64,000 bases of DNA from Burkholderiales bacterium. Its GTDB lineage: Bacteria > Pseudomonadota > Gammaproteobacteria > Burkholderiales > Burkholderiaceae_C. The DNA is taken from positions 124,001 to 188,000 of the forward strand of contig JACRNC010000003.1 of NCBI GenBank assembly GCA_016219375.1. Reading direction: 5' to 3'. This document shows positions 47,614 to 57,235 of this stretch, piece after piece. The number at the start of each line of letters is the position of its first letter. Position 1 is the stretch's first letter. The notes under the pieces were generated by a model that saw only the letters and a program-made list of their open reading frames with translations, was not told where the DNA came from and searched no databases. The position numbers were made by a program, and so were the translations under genes.

Positions 47614-50600
47614 TCAGGGCGCATCCAGGGGGGCGGCCGGGGCAAGGTGGGCGCCGTGGCCTGCCCGGCGCTTGAGCCAGCCGGAGAGGTCATCCAGCCA
47701 GCAATAGACCACCGGCACCACCACCAGCGTCAGCAGCGAGGACGCGATCACGCCGCCCACCACCGCCTGGCCCAGCGGCGCACGCTGCTCCGCGCCTTCG
47801 GACAGCGCAAAGGCCAGCGGCACCATGCCGAAGACCATCGCCAGCGTGGTCATCAGGATGGGCCGCAGCCGCACGCGCGCGGCCAGCAGCAGCGCGGCCT
47901 CGCGGCCCATGGGCTCGCGGTGGGCGGGGTCGTCGGCCTGCTCGCCCAGGCCCTGGCGCGCGCGGTTGGCGAAGTCCACCAGCAGGATGGCGTTCTTGGT
48001 CACCAGGCCCATGAGCATGATCACGCCGATGATGGAGAACATGTTCAGCGACGAGCGGAACAGCAGCAGTGTCAGCACCACGCCGATCAGCGTCAGCGGC
48101 AGCGAGGTCATCAGCGCCAGCGGCTGGGTGAAGCTGCGGAACTGCGAGGCCAGGATCATGTAGATGAAGATCACCGCCATGGCCAGGGCCTGCAGCGCAT
48201 AGCCAAAGGCGTCCTGCATGTCCTGGGTGGAGCCGCCGAAGCGGATGCCGTAGCCGCTGGGCAGCGGGGTGTCCGCCAGCACGCTGCGGATGTCGGCCGA
48301 CACCTCGCCCAGCGAGCGGCCGCTGAAGTTGGCGGTGATCTCCACCTCGCGGTTGAGCGCGCGGCGGTTGATCTGGCTGGGGCCCAGGTCGTCAACCACA
48401 TCGGCCACCTCGCCCAGACGCACGATGCGCGGCGTGCCGTCGGGCCGAGTGCCCACGGCCAGGCTCAGGCGGGCCAGGTCCTCCGCACTGCGGCGGGCCT
48501 GTGGGGTGAGCTGCACCACGATGTCGTAGGTCTGGTCGTCCTCGGCGCGCCACACGCCGGCCACCTCGCCGGCCACCAGCGGGCGCAGGGCATCGGCGAT
48601 GGCACCCACGCCCAGGCCCAGGTCGGACGCCGCATCGCGCCGCACGCGGATGGACACGGTGGGCCGCGCGGGCTTCTGGCTGGTGTCCAGGTCCACCAGG
48701 CCGGGGATGGCCTTGAAGCGCTCGATCAGCCTCTGGCTGATGCGCTGCAGCTCGCGCAGGTCGCCGCCCTGCACCGACACCGAGATAGGCTTCAGGCCCC
48801 CCACCGGGTCGAGCAGGCCGACGTGCGTCACCGTGATGCCGGGCAGGCGGGCCAGCTGCTCACGCAGCGGCACCGACAGCTCGTCGACGCTGCGGCTGCG
48901 CGTGTGCCGGTCGGTCAGCCGCACATAGATGCTGACGAAGTTGCGCCCCAGGGCCTGGCCGGTGTTGATGGTGGCCACGGTGTAGCGCACCTCGGGCATG
49001 CGGCGCAGCAGGGCCTCGACCTGGCGGGTGCGGGCCTCGGTCACCTCGATGGACGAGCCCATCGGGGTGTAGAAGTTGACGAAGGTCTCGGAGTAGTCCG
49101 CCTTGGGCACGAACTCGGTGCCCAGGCGCGGGATGAGCACGAAGCTGGCAATGAGGCTGGCCAGCGCGATCAGCACCGTGGCCAGGCGGTGGCGCAGCGA
49201 CCAGCCCAGCAGCCGCTCGTAGCCGCGGCCCAGGCCGTGCGACCAGCGGTCCACCGCGCCGGTGAGGCGGCCCAGCGTCCGGTCGTACAGCGATCGCCCG
49301 CCGTGCGCGCCCGGCGCCACCGCCGGGTCATGCCAGACGCTGGACATCATCGGGTCCAGCGTGAAGCTCACGAACATCGAGATCAGCACCGCCGCGACGA
49401 TGGTGATGCCGAACTCGTGAAAGAACTTGCCGATGATCCCGCCCATGAAGCCGATGGGCAGGAAGACGGCCACGATGGACAGCGTGGTGGCCAGCACCGC
49501 CAGGCCGATCTCGTTGGTGCCGTCCAGCGCGGCGCGCAGCGGGCCCTTGCCCATCTGCAGGTGGCGCACGATGTTCTCGCGCACGACGATGGCGTCATCG
49601 ATCAGCAGGCCCACGCACAGGCTCAGCGCCATCAGCGTGACCATGTTGATGCTGAAGCCGAACACCTGCATGAAGAAGAAGGTGCCGATCAGCGCAATGG
49701 GCAGCGTCAGCCCGGTGATGACGGTGGAGCGCCAGGAGTTGAGGAACAGGAAGACGATCAGCACGGTCAGCACCGCGCCTTCGATCAGCGTCTGGCGCAC
49801 GTTCTGCACCGCCACCAGGATGGGCCGCGAGCTGTCGCGCACCACCTCCAGCGCCATGCCGGGCGGCAGCTCCGGCTTGAGCTTGTCGATGGCGCGCTGC
49901 AGGTTGCGCACCACGTCCACCGTGTTCTCGCCCTGGGCCTTGAGCACGTCCAGCGCGATCGTGCGCTGGCCGTTGTAGAGCGCCAGGCTCTCCACCTCCT
50001 GCGGGCCGTCGACCACGTCGGCCACCTGGGACAGGCGCACCACGGCATTGCCGCGGCGCGCGACGATCAGCTCGCCGAACTGCTCGGGCCGGCGCAGCCG
50101 GGCATCGATGCGGGCCAGGCGCTCGCTGCTCTCGGTGCGCAGCGCACCAGCCGGGCGCTCCTGGTTCTCGGCCTGCACGGCAGCCATCACCTGGGCCACG
50201 CTCACGCCCTGGGCCTCCAGGTCCTGCGGGCGCACGCGCACCTGCACCTGGCGCTTGAGGCCGCCGGCCAGCGTCACCGAGCCCACGCCACCGGCGTTCT
50301 CCAGCCGCTTCTTGACCACCTGGTCGGCATAGGTGGTCAGCTCCATCTGGCCGCGCGAGCCGTCGGGGGACAGCAGGGCCAGCGTGAAGATGGGCCGCGC
50401 CGCAGGGTCGAAGCGCAGGATGCGCGGCTCCTTGACCTCGTCGCGCAGCAGCGGGCGCACCGCGGCCACCTTCTCGCGCACGTCATCGGCCGCGCGGCGG
50501 CCATCGACCTCCAGGTTGAATTCGATGATGACGACCGCGCTGCCTTCATAGGAGCGCGAGGTCAGTTGCTTGATGCCGGCAATGGTGTTGACCGCCTCCT

Positions 50601-50802
50601 CGACGCGGCGCGTCACCTCCGACTCGACGATCTCCGGTGACGCGCCGGGGTAGTCCACCTGCACCACCACCACCGGGAACTCGATGTTGGGGAACTGGTC
50701 GACCTTGAGCCGGTTGTAGGCGAACAGCCCCAGCACGACGAAGGCCAGCATGGCCATCGTGGCCATGACCGGGTTGGCGATGGACAGGCGGGTGAACCAC
50801 AT
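47614..50802 (-). CDS. RND efflux permease (HAE1/AcrB-MdtB-like)
   Basis: 1062 residues with 12 membrane helices and two large periplasmic loops. Family landmarks are an N-terminal MWFTRLSIANPVMATMAMLA helix, PVVVVQVDYPGASPEIVESE, the helix-4 region with proton relay residues (LSLCVGLLIDDAIVVRENIV), GLVTKNAILLVDFANRARQG and LLLAARVRLRPILMTTLAMV. It exports hydrophobic or amphipathic compounds by proton antiport. It follows the fusion-protein gene with a 6-bp gap and is the last gene of the TetR-MFP-RND operon. Confidence 0.96.
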   Translation of the reverse strand: MWFTRLSIANPVMATMAMLAFVVLGLFAYNRLKVDQFPNIEFPVVVVQVDYPGASPEIVESEVTRRVEEAVNTIAGIKQLTSRSYEGSAVVIIEFNLEVDGRRAADDVREKVAAVRPLLRDEVKEPRILRFDPAARPIFTLALLSPDGSRGQMELTTYADQVVKKRLENAGGVGSVTLAGGLKRQVQVRVRPQDLEAQGVSVAQVMAAVQAENQERPAGALRTESSERLARIDARLRRPEQFGELIVARRGNAVVRLSQVADVVDGPQEVESLALYNGQRTIALDVLKAQGENTVDVVRNLQRAIDKLKPELPPGMALEVVRDSSRPILVAVQNVRQTLIEGAVLTVLIVFLFLNSWRSTVITGLTLPIALIGTFFFMQVFGFSINMVTLMALSLCVGLLIDDAIVVRENIVRHLQMGKGPLRAALDGTNEIGLAVLATTLSIVAVFLPIGFMGGIIGKFFHEFGITIVAAVLISMFVSFTLDPMMSSVWHDPAVAPGAHGGRSLYDRTLGRLTGAVDRWSHGLGRGYERLLGWSLRHRLATVLIALASLIASFVLIPRLGTEFVPKADYSETFVNFYTPMGSSIEVTEARTRQVEALLRRMPEVRYTVATINTGQALGRNFVSIYVRLTDRHTRSRSVDELSVPLREQLARLPGITVTHVGLLDPVGGLKPISVSVQGGDLRELQRISQRLIERFKAIPGLVDLDTSQKPARPTVSIRVRRDAASDLGLGVGAIADALRPLVAGEVAGVWRAEDDQTYDIVVQLTPQARRSAEDLARLSLAVGTRPDGTPRIVRLGEVADVVDDLGPSQINRRALNREVEITANFSGRSLGEVSADIRSVLADTPLPSGYGIRFGGSTQDMQDAFGYALQALAMAVIFIYMILASQFRSFTQPLALMTSLPLTLIGVVLTLLLFRSSLNMFSIIGVIMLMGLVTKNAILLVDFANRARQGLGEQADDPAHREPMGREAALLLAARVRLRPILMTTLAMVFGMVPLAFALSEGAEQRAPLGQAVVGGVIASSLLTLVVVPVVYCWLDDLSGWLKRRAGHGAHLAPAAPLDAP

Positions 50803-50808
50803 GGCGGG

Positions 50809-52116
50809 TCAGCGCGCGGCGGCGGGCGTGGACGGCGCAGCCGGGGTGGCCGTCGATGCGGCCGCGCGGCCTGGGGCCGCAGCCTCGACCACCTTGACCG
50901 CCGTGCCCGGCGGCACCAGCCCGGCGCTGCCGGCCAGCACGCGCGTGCCCTCGGCCACGCCGCTGCGCATCTCCATCGCCGGCCTGCCATCGACCAGCCC
51001 GCGCAGGCCCGGCGTCACCGGCCGCTGCACGATGCGCCCGCCTTCGAGTGCCAGCACCGTGGGCTGGGCCTGGTCGGTGCGGACGGCATCCGGCGGCAGC
51101 ACCAGGGCGGGCCGGCGCTCCAGCTCGATCGTCCCGGTGGCGAACCAGCCCTGGCGCAGGGCAGGGTGGGGCGGCAGCGCCAGGTAGACGTTGACCGAGC
51201 GCGAGCCGGCCACGGTGGCCGGCGCGATGCGGGCCACGCGCGCCTGCAGCGCATCGGGCAGGCCGTCCACGCGCAGCATGGCCGTCTGGCCCACGCGCAC
51301 CTCGGCCACGTCGGCCGGCGCCAGGGCCGTCTCCAGCTCCATGCGACGCAGGTCGACGATCTCGACGATGCGGGCATCCACCCCCACGCGCTCGCCCGGC
51401 TGGGCCAGGCGCTGCGCCACCTGGCCGTCGATCGGTGCGCGCAGTACGGTGTCCTCCTGCGCCTTGCGGGCCAGGTCCACCGCGGCGCGGGCAGCCTCCC
51501 AGCTGGCCTGCGCAGCCGCGGCATTGGACTGGGCCGACTCCAGCGCCGTCGGCGAGATGAATCCTTGGCCGACCAGCGCCTGGCTGTTGGCCAGGTTGCG
51601 GCGGGCGATGTCCCACTGCGCGCGGGCATTGGCCGCCTGCTGCTCGGCCTGGGCCAGGCGGGCGGCGGTCTCGCGCGTGTCCAGCCGGCCGATGACCTGG
51701 CCGGCGCGCACGGCATCGCCCTCGCGCACCGTCAGCTGCAGCAGCTCGGCCGCCACCTTGGCCTTGACCATTGCCGTGTCCACCGCACGCAGGCCGCCGG
51801 ACACCGGCACGCCGCGCACCAGCTCCGCACGGCTGGCCATGACCAGGTCGGACGCCGGCAGCTCCAGCGCCGCATCGGCTGGCGGGGTGGCGGATGCAGC
51901 CGCGCCCGTGGTGGCCGGCCGATGTGTCAGTCGCCAGCCCAGGCCGGCGACGAGCAGCACGGCCAGCGCGACGCCGATGAGGCGGGCCCGGAGCGGGCGC
52001 CTGGGGGAAGGTTCCGCCGGTTCGGCAGCACGATCAGCGGCTGCGGCAGGCAAGGGGCGTGACGGCTCGTTGCCAGCCGCGCGGCCGGCATGCGGGCGCA
52101 GGTCGTCGGCGCTCAT
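50809..52116 (-). CDS. RND efflux periplasmic adaptor (membrane fusion protein)
   Basis: 435 residues. An N-terminal membrane anchor (LIGVALAVLLVAGLGWRL) is followed by a barrel-sandwich hybrid domain (KAKVAAELLQLTVREGDAVRA; TVLRAPIDGQVAQRLAQPGE), an alpha-hairpin (QAEQQAANARAQWDIARRNL) and a beta-barrel domain. It joins the permease to a TolC channel. The leader of about 45 residues before the anchor is Pro/Ala-rich. The ATG overlaps the TetR stop (ATGA). Confidence 0.95.
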   Translation of the reverse strand: MSADDLRPHAGRAAGNEPSRPLPAAAADRAAEPAEPSPRRPLRARLIGVALAVLLVAGLGWRLTHRPATTGAAASATPPADAALELPASDLVMASRAELVRGVPVSGGLRAVDTAMVKAKVAAELLQLTVREGDAVRAGQVIGRLDTRETAARLAQAEQQAANARAQWDIARRNLANSQALVGQGFISPTALESAQSNAAAAQASWEAARAAVDLARKAQEDTVLRAPIDGQVAQRLAQPGERVGVDARIVEIVDLRRMELETALAPADVAEVRVGQTAMLRVDGLPDALQARVARIAPATVAGSRSVNVYLALPPHPALRQGWFATGTIELERRPALVLPPDAVRTDQAQPTVLALEGGRIVQRPVTPGLRGLVDGRPAMEMRSGVAEGTRVLAGSAGLVPPGTAVKVVEAAAPGRAAASTATPAAPSTPAAAR

Positions 52117-52763
52117 GCGCCCTCCGCGCGCTGCGCCGTCAGGCCATGGAGCAGCAGGTCGATCTGGGTCTTGAGGAAACTGCGCACGTCGAGATCCATT
52201 TCATGAAAGCCGCAGGCGCCGATGGAGTGGCGGTGCAGCACCAGGTATTGCGCCGGGGCGATCAGCGCGTGGACCACCTCGTCCACGTTGAGCGGCCGGA
52301 ACTCGCCCGAGTCGATGCCGCGCGCGATGGCCTGCGCCAGCAGGCGGCGCGTGGGCAGCACCACCTCGTCCACGTAAAAGCGCGTCAGGTCGGGGAAGTT
52401 GCAGGCCTCGGCCATCATCAGCTTGAAGATGCCCGAGGCGCGGGTGCTGCCCACACGCTCCCACCACACGTCCAGCAGCCGCCACAGCAGTTCGGCCGTG
52501 CTGCCGCGATGGGCCTGCAGCAGGTCGGCGCCGGCGGCGATGATGGGCGTCAGGCTGTGCCGCACCACGGCCTTGAAGAGCTCTTCCTTGCCGGGGAAGT
52601 AGAGATAGACGGTGCCCTTGCTGACGCCGGCCCGGCGGGCCACGTCGTCCAGCCGCGTGGCGGCGAACCCCTTCTCCACGAAGAGGTCCAGCGCCGCATC
52701 CAGCAGCTCCTGCGGGCGGGCCTCCTTGCGCCGGCGGCGGATGGGGCAGGGGGACGGGATCAT
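52113..52763 (-). CDS. TetR/AcrR family repressor of the RND operon
   Basis: 216 residues from ATG 52763. The HTH is DVARRAGVSKGTVYLYFPGK, a canonical AcrR-type motif, followed by a helical ligand domain. It is the first gene of the efflux operon and overlaps the adaptor gene by 4 bp, so it is expected to autoregulate the whole operon by binding the two palindromes just upstream of its start, with release by a pump substrate. Confidence 0.95.
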   Translation of the reverse strand: MIPSPCPIRRRRKEARPQELLDAALDLFVEKGFAATRLDDVARRAGVSKGTVYLYFPGKEELFKAVVRHSLTPIIAAGADLLQAHRGSTAELLWRLLDVWWERVGSTRASGIFKLMMAEACNFPDLTRFYVDEVVLPTRRLLAQAIARGIDSGEFRPLNVDEVVHALIAPAQYLVLHRHSIGACGFHEMDLDVRSFLKTQIDLLLHGLTAQRAEGA

Positions 52764-52779
52764 GGCAAGAGGCGGCCGG

Positions 52780-52813
52780 CTGGGCGATCGCCCAGTTACT
52801 GACCGATCGGTCA
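52780..52813 (-). promoter_or_regulatory. Two palindromic operators upstream of the TetR-RND operon
   Basis: CTGGGCGATCGCCCAG (52780-52795) and TGACCGATCGGTCA (52800-52813) are perfect palindromes with GATC centres 19 bp apart. They sit 17-50 bp upstream of the repressor start, within the expected promoter. TGACCGATCGGTCA resembles many TetR operators; the function is inferred. Confidence 0.7.
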
Positions 52814-52989
52814 TTAATGTAGTGGCGCGGTGTCGCCGCAGCAAGGCGCGCCGGCTGACGCCGCGTCAGGGGGGGACCGGGGCTGGGCGCACACCGATTC
52901 AGGCGTGACGGCCCAAGCCGGCCTGCAAGGGTGCGTGGCTAAGATGCGCCGCTTTCCTGCCCAGCCACCCCGACCGCACAAGGCCCCGC

Positions 52990-53847
52990 TTGGACACCCT
53001 GCTGCTGATCAAGGCCGCCCTGATGGGCATCGTCGAAGGCCTGACCGAGTTTCTGCCCATCTCCAGCACCGGCCATCTCATCCTGGCCGGCTCGCTGCTG
53101 CGCTTCACCGGCGAGACGGCCAAGGTCTTCGAGGTCGCCATCCAGACCGGCGCCATGCTGGCCGTGATCTGGGAATACCGCCAGCGCCTGCTGGGCACCG
53201 TCGCCGGCCTGGGCCATGACCCGGTGGCCCAGCGCTTTGCGCGCAACGTGCTCATCGCCTTCATCCCGGCCGTGGTGCTGGGGCTGGCCTTCGGCGGCCT
53301 GGTCAAGGAGCACCTCTTTCATCCAGTGCCGGTGGCCCTGGCCTTCATCGTGGGCGGGCTCATCATCCTGCTCGTGGAGCGCCGTCATCACCGCGCCTAT
53401 GGCGAGCGCGACCTGCAAGGCAGCCGCCTGGCCCGCGTGGAGACCGTGGACGACATGACGGCCCTGGACGCGCTCAAGGTCGGCCTGGTGCAGTGCCTGG
53501 CCCTGATCCCGGGCACCAGCCGCAGCGGCGCCACCATCATCGGTGCCATGCTCTTCGGCTTCTCGCGCAAGGCGGCCACCGAGTTCAGCTTCTACCTGGG
53601 CATCCCGACGCTCATGGGCGCCGGCGCCTACTCGGTGTGGAAGCAGCGCGAGCTGCTGTCCGCGGCCGACCTGCCGATGTTCGCAGTCGGCCTGGTCTTC
53701 GCCTTCTTCAGCGCCTGGCTGTGCATCCGCTGGCTGATCCGCTATGTCTCCACGCACGACTTCACGGTCTTTGCGTGGTACCGCATCGTCTTCGGCCTGA
53801 TCGTGCTGGCCACGGCCTGGAGCGGCGTGGTGGACTGGCACGGCTGA
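52990..53847 (+). CDS. uppP: Undecaprenyl-diphosphatase (UppP/BacA)
   Basis: 285 residues with about eight membrane helices. Signature motifs are [20 protein letters not shown] near residue 16 and [19 protein letters not shown] near residue 170. It recycles undecaprenyl pyrophosphate to the monophosphate for peptidoglycan and other glycan synthesis. The start is TTG at 52990 ([18 protein letters not shown]); a start at the internal ATG ([10 protein letters not shown]) would shorten it by 11 residues. It is followed by a terminator hairpin and a tRNA-Gly on the other strand. Confidence 0.94.
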   Translation: MDTLLLIKAALMGIVEGLTEFLPISSTGHLILAGSLLRFTGETAKVFEVAIQTGAMLAVIWEYRQRLLGTVAGLGHDPVAQRFARNVLIAFIPAVVLGLAFGGLVKEHLFHPVPVALAFIVGGLIILLVERRHHRAYGERDLQGSRLARVETVDDMTALDALKVGLVQCLALIPGTSRSGATIIGAMLFGFSRKAATEFSFYLGIPTLMGAGAYSVWKQRELLSAADLPMFAVGLVFAFFSAWLCIRWLIRYVSTHDFTVFAWYRIVFGLIVLATAWSGVVDWHG

Positions 53848-53879
53848 AGCCGCCCACGGCTGCACGGTGCGATGCACCA

Positions 53880-53911
53880 AAGCAAAGGGCCGCTGGAGAT
53901 CAGCGGCCCTT
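53880..53911. terminator. Hairpin terminator between uppP and tRNA-Gly
   Basis: AAGGGCCGCTG (53885-53895) and CAGCGGCCCTT (53901-53911) form an 11-bp stem with a 5-nt loop. On the minus strand it is followed by TTTGCTTTGG, so it best serves the tRNA-Gly; it may also stop uppP transcripts. Confidence 0.75.
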
Positions 53912-53920
53912 GTCGATTCT

Positions 53921-53994
53921 TGGAGCGGGTGAAGGGAATCGAACCCTCGTATGAAGCTTGGGAAGCTGCCGTTCTACCATTGAACTACACCCGC
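53921..53994 (-). tRNA. tRNA-Gly (CCC)
   Basis: A 74-nt tRNA with encoded CCA. Acceptor GCGGGTG pairs with CACCCGC; the anticodon loop TTCCCAA reads CCC; the T-arm is AGGGTTCGATTCCCT. The anticodon stem GCAGC/GCTTC has a C-U mismatch at the second pair, where E. coli tRNA-Gly(CCC) has a paired AGAGC/GCTCT stem. Other arms pair normally. Confidence 0.95.
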
Positions 53995-54065
53995 ACGGCT
54001 GCCCGCATTCTAGCGTCCGGCCCCTGGGCGGCGACAAGGCCGCCAGCGCGCCGGCCCCTTTCTCG

Positions 54066-54815
54066 ATGATCCCTTCTCTGCCTGTTTCCGATCCCGCCGC
54101 ACCCGGCGACCTGCCGCCGGCCGATGCCGCCACCGCCCCCGAGCCCGTCGTGCGCCGGCCCATCCGCAGCTACGTCATGCGCGGCGGCCGCACCACCGAA
54201 GGCCAGGCCCGCGCGCTGGCCGAACTCGGCCCCCGGTTGCTCGTGCCCTACCGCGAGGCCGCGCTGGACTTCGCCGAGCTGTTCGGGCGCGAGGCGCCCA
54301 CCATCCTGGAGATCGGCTTCGGCATGGGTGATGCCACGGCCAAGATCGCCCAGGCCCTGCCCGAGAAGAACTTCATCGGCTGCGAGGTGCACGAGCCCGG
54401 CGTGGGCTCGCTGCTCAAGCACTGCGGCGAGATGGGCCTGGGCAATGTGCGCATCGTCGCCTTCGACGCCGTGCGGGTGCTGGCCCACATGATCCCGCCG
54501 GCTTCGCTGGCCGGCGTGCACATCTTCTTCCCCGACCCCTGGCACAAGAAGCGCCACCACAAGCGCCGCCTGATCCAGCCGCCCTTCGTGGCCGATCTGG
54601 TCACGCGCATCGCGCCCGGCGGCTACCTGCACTGCGCCACCGACTGGCAGCCCTATGCCGAGCAGATGCTGGCCGTGCTGTCGGCCGAGCCGACGCTGCG
54701 CAACACGGCCGAGGGCTATGCACCCAGGCCTGCCTACCGGCCGCTGACCAAGTTCGAGAACCGCGGCCTGCGCCTGGGCCACGGCGTGTGGGACCTGGTC
54801 TTCGAGCGGGTCTGA
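54066..54815 (+). CDS. trmB: tRNA (guanine-N7)-methyltransferase
   Basis: 249 residues. It makes m7G46 in tRNAs with SAM. Conserved parts are [56 protein letters not shown] and the C-terminal [20 protein letters not shown]. The track frame from 53958 starts inside the tRNA-Gly region; ATG 54066 ([14 protein letters not shown]) gives a typical leader. A bidirectional terminator follows. Confidence 0.96.
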   Translation: MIPSLPVSDPAAPGDLPPADAATAPEPVVRRPIRSYVMRGGRTTEGQARALAELGPRLLVPYREAALDFAELFGREAPTILEIGFGMGDATAKIAQALPEKNFIGCEVHEPGVGSLLKHCGEMGLGNVRIVAFDAVRVLAHMIPPASLAGVHIFFPDPWHKKRHHKRRLIQPPFVADLVTRIAPGGYLHCATDWQPYAEQMLAVLSAEPTLRNTAEGYAPRPAYRPLTKFENRGLRLGHGVWDLVFERV

Positions 54816-54927
54816 CAGGCCGACAAGGCCCGATTTCTTGGCCCGCCGAGCCGGTCTTCGTGGCCGGCGAAGGTGCTAGCCGCAGACACGTTGATCCAGC
54901 GATAGCCGCGGCAGCACCCGCAAACGA

Positions 54928-54951
54928 AAAGGCCACCCGCAGGTGGCCTTT
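54928..54951. terminator. Bidirectional terminator between trmB and the EpsD-like gene
   Basis: AAAGGCCACC and GGTGGCCTTT form a perfect 10-bp stem with loop CGCA, flanked by TCTCTCTT on the plus side and GAAAA (T-run on the minus strand) on the other. It serves both convergent genes. Confidence 0.88.
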
Positions 54952-54997
54952 CTCTCTTGCCCAACCGGCCGCTGGGCAGCCGGGGTGCAGCTTGCGC

Positions 54998-55954
54998 TTA
55001 CTTGGCTGCCGGGGCTGCGCCCGGCAGGCCGGGCAGCGAGGCCGCACCAGCCGGCACGCCGGAGGCCGCCGCATTGGGGCCCGGGGCGAAGGCGCCGACG
55101 TATTCGATCTTGGCGCCGGCGCGCAGGCGCTTGATCTCTTCCTCGGCCATCTTGGTGCGGCGCTCGTTGAGCAGCAGCTGCTCGATCGCCGGCTTGGCCT
55201 GGGCCAGCGTCACCGGCTGCGGCTCGGACTTCACCAGAATCAGCACGTACAGGCCGCCCGGGCGCTCGTTGACCGCGAACTGGCCGTCGGTCATCTTGGC
55301 GATCTTGGCCATCTGCTCGTAGCCGACCTGCTGCACCAGCTGCTCGGCCGCGCGCACCGCTTGGCCGGTGCCGAAGCGCACGCCTTCAGCCTGCAGGATG
55401 GACTGCATCTGCGTCACGTCGGTGGCGGCCGAGAGCTTCTGCTTGAGCGGGGCGATCTGCTCGGGCTTGGCCTCGATCAGGATCTCCTGGAAGTTGTAGA
55501 GGCGGCGCTCGGCGAACATGGCCGGGCGCGAGTCGAAGTACTGCTTGATCTCGGCCTCGGTGGGCTTGGGCGCCGACTGCACCAGGCGCTCCAGGTAGGC
55601 GCGCACGATGATCTCGCGCTTGGCCGCCTCCAGCATCTGCAGCACGTTGGGGTCGCGGTCGATCTTCTGCTCTTCGGCCTGCTGGTAGACCAGCTCCTGG
55701 CTGATCAGGCTCTCCAGGATGGCCTTTTGCGCCTGGTCCTTCTGCTCGGGCTTGATGCCGGGCTGGCGGCTGAGCATGAAGTTGATCTGGTGGACGGAGA
55801 TCTCCTCCTTGTTCACCTTGGCGGCCACCTGGGTCGCCTTGTCCTTCTTGTCGCCGTGGTCGCTGCAAGCGGTCAGGAGGGAGGCGCTGACGAGCAGGGC
55901 AGCAGTCAGCAGGGTGGGCTTGGGCGCGAAGGCCGAAAGACGCATGGCAAACAT
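54998..55954 (-). CDS. EpsD family peptidyl-prolyl cis-trans isomerase (lipoprotein)
   Basis: 318 residues. A lipobox-type signal (LLVSASLLTAC) makes it a likely lipoprotein. The SurA-like N-terminal helical domain (VAAKVNKEEISVHQINFMLS) is followed by a parvulin-like region; the segment LYNFQEILIEAKPEQIAPLK is near where the parvulin core should be, but a full active-site signature is hard to place. The tail is Ala/Pro-rich. EpsD proteins in betaproteobacteria lie in exopolysaccharide clusters, yet no such genes flank this one. It may fold periplasmic or exported proteins. Confidence 0.88.
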   Translation of the reverse strand: MFAMRLSAFAPKPTLLTAALLVSASLLTACSDHGDKKDKATQVAAKVNKEEISVHQINFMLSRQPGIKPEQKDQAQKAILESLISQELVYQQAEEQKIDRDPNVLQMLEAAKREIIVRAYLERLVQSAPKPTEAEIKQYFDSRPAMFAERRLYNFQEILIEAKPEQIAPLKQKLSAATDVTQMQSILQAEGVRFGTGQAVRAAEQLVQQVGYEQMAKIAKMTDGQFAVNERPGGLYVLILVKSEPQPVTLAQAKPAIEQLLLNERRTKMAEEEIKRLRAGAKIEYVGAFAPGPNAAASGVPAGAASLPGLPGAAPAAK

Positions 55955-56198
55955 GAACGGGATGCTCCTCTGGTGGCCCGGTATGGAACCGCGGGGTCTG
56001 GAATGGTCTGTGCCGGCGGGCCGCTGGCCTGGCCGGGGCCGGCGAAGTGTAGTCCTCGCAGATGCGCCGGCCCGGGGGCCTGGATGAGGGGGCGCATGAG
56101 GGGAACCACCGTGCGGCGGCCCGATCGGCGGCAGGGGCGATCAGGGTTCGCCCACAGTCCTAGCTCTGGCCTCGCCCCGGCAGATGCCGCCCCGGCGA

Positions 56199-57116
56199 TC
56201 AGCGCACGATCAGGTAGATCAGCCCGCCGATCAGCAGCCACTTGGTCGTGTAGTACAGCGGCTTGCTGCGCTGCTTGAGCTTCTTGGCTTGCTCGCGCAG
56301 CCGGTAGGCTACCGAGAAGAAGCGGTTGATGCCGCCCACGTGCTCGCCGGGCATGTTCTGCGTGGCCGCGGCGCGCATGACCACGCGGGCAAAGAAGCGG
56401 TTGAGCCAGCGCAGCGGCACACCGAACAGGGGGCGCTCGACATCGCAGAACAGGATTACGCGCTGCTGCTGGGTGGTGTTCTCGGCATGGTGGATGTAGG
56501 TCTCGTCGAACATCACCACCTCGCCATCGCGCCAGTGATAGCGCTGGCCGTCGACCTCGATGTAGCAGCCCGGGTCGTTGGGCGTGACGAGGCCCAGGTG
56601 ATAGCGCAGCGAGCCGGCATACGGGTCGCGATGCTGGACCAGGCGCGCGCCCGGCGGCAGCGAGGCAAACATCGCCGCCTTGATGCCCGGGATGCTGTTC
56701 AGCAGCTCGACGGTGCGCGGGCACAGTTGCTGGGCCGAGGCCAGCTCCTGGCCGTACCACTTGAGATAGAAGCGCTTCCAGCCGGTGCGGAAGAACGAGT
56801 TGAAGCCGATGTCGTTGTAAGCGCCGGCGGCCTTGATGTGGCCTTCGTCATTGAGGCGCAGGGCCTCGTCGCGGATGGCCTGCCAGTCGTCCTGCAGCAC
56901 CTTGAGCTCGGGGAAGAGCTTGGGGTCGATGTAGGGCTGGGTGCCGACGCGCGAGAACAGCACCATCAGCGAGTTGAACGGCGCGATCAGCACCGTGTAG
57001 TCGGTCAGCGCGCGCAGCAGGCCGAAGCGCACGCGCCCGCGCAGGTGGGCATGCAGGGCAGCGGCGACGAAGACGAGCACCACCCAGTGGCGGGTGCCCC
57101 AATGGAAGACGTCCAT
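56199..57116 (-). CDS. Aspartyl/asparaginyl beta-hydroxylase family protein, LpxO-like
   Basis: 305 residues. An N-terminal hydrophobic segment (WVVLVFVAAALHAHLRGRV) and a C-terminal one (TTKWLLIGGLIYLIVR) flank a 2-oxoglutarate/Fe(II) dioxygenase domain. Iron ligands are visible in LVQHRDPYAGSLRYHLGLVT (HxD near residue 158) and a later His in FDETYIHHAENTT. LpxO hydroxylates the secondary acyl chain of lipid A at the inner membrane. The topology with both terminal anchors fits that family better than protein hydroxylases. Confidence 0.87.
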   Translation of the reverse strand: MDVFHWGTRHWVVLVFVAAALHAHLRGRVRFGLLRALTDYTVLIAPFNSLMVLFSRVGTQPYIDPKLFPELKVLQDDWQAIRDEALRLNDEGHIKAAGAYNDIGFNSFFRTGWKRFYLKWYGQELASAQQLCPRTVELLNSIPGIKAAMFASLPPGARLVQHRDPYAGSLRYHLGLVTPNDPGCYIEVDGQRYHWRDGEVVMFDETYIHHAENTTQQQRVILFCDVERPLFGVPLRWLNRFFARVVMRAAATQNMPGEHVGGINRFFSVAYRLREQAKKLKQRSKPLYYTTKWLLIGGLIYLIVR

Positions 57117-57235
57117 GGCGGGTATCGGGCAGGAAAGGCGGCTGCGGCCGGCGGCGGTGCCGGGTCGGCGCGCAGGTATCGGTCAGCCTGGGCAGGGGCG
57201 GCGCGCTGCGGCCGTGGACGGCGAGGCGGCGCGCT

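Noticed and set aside
47602-50640. 1012-residue plus-strand ORF opposite the RND permease
   Set aside because: Shadow frame rich in His, Gln, Arg and Asp; the permease on the minus strand is unambiguous.
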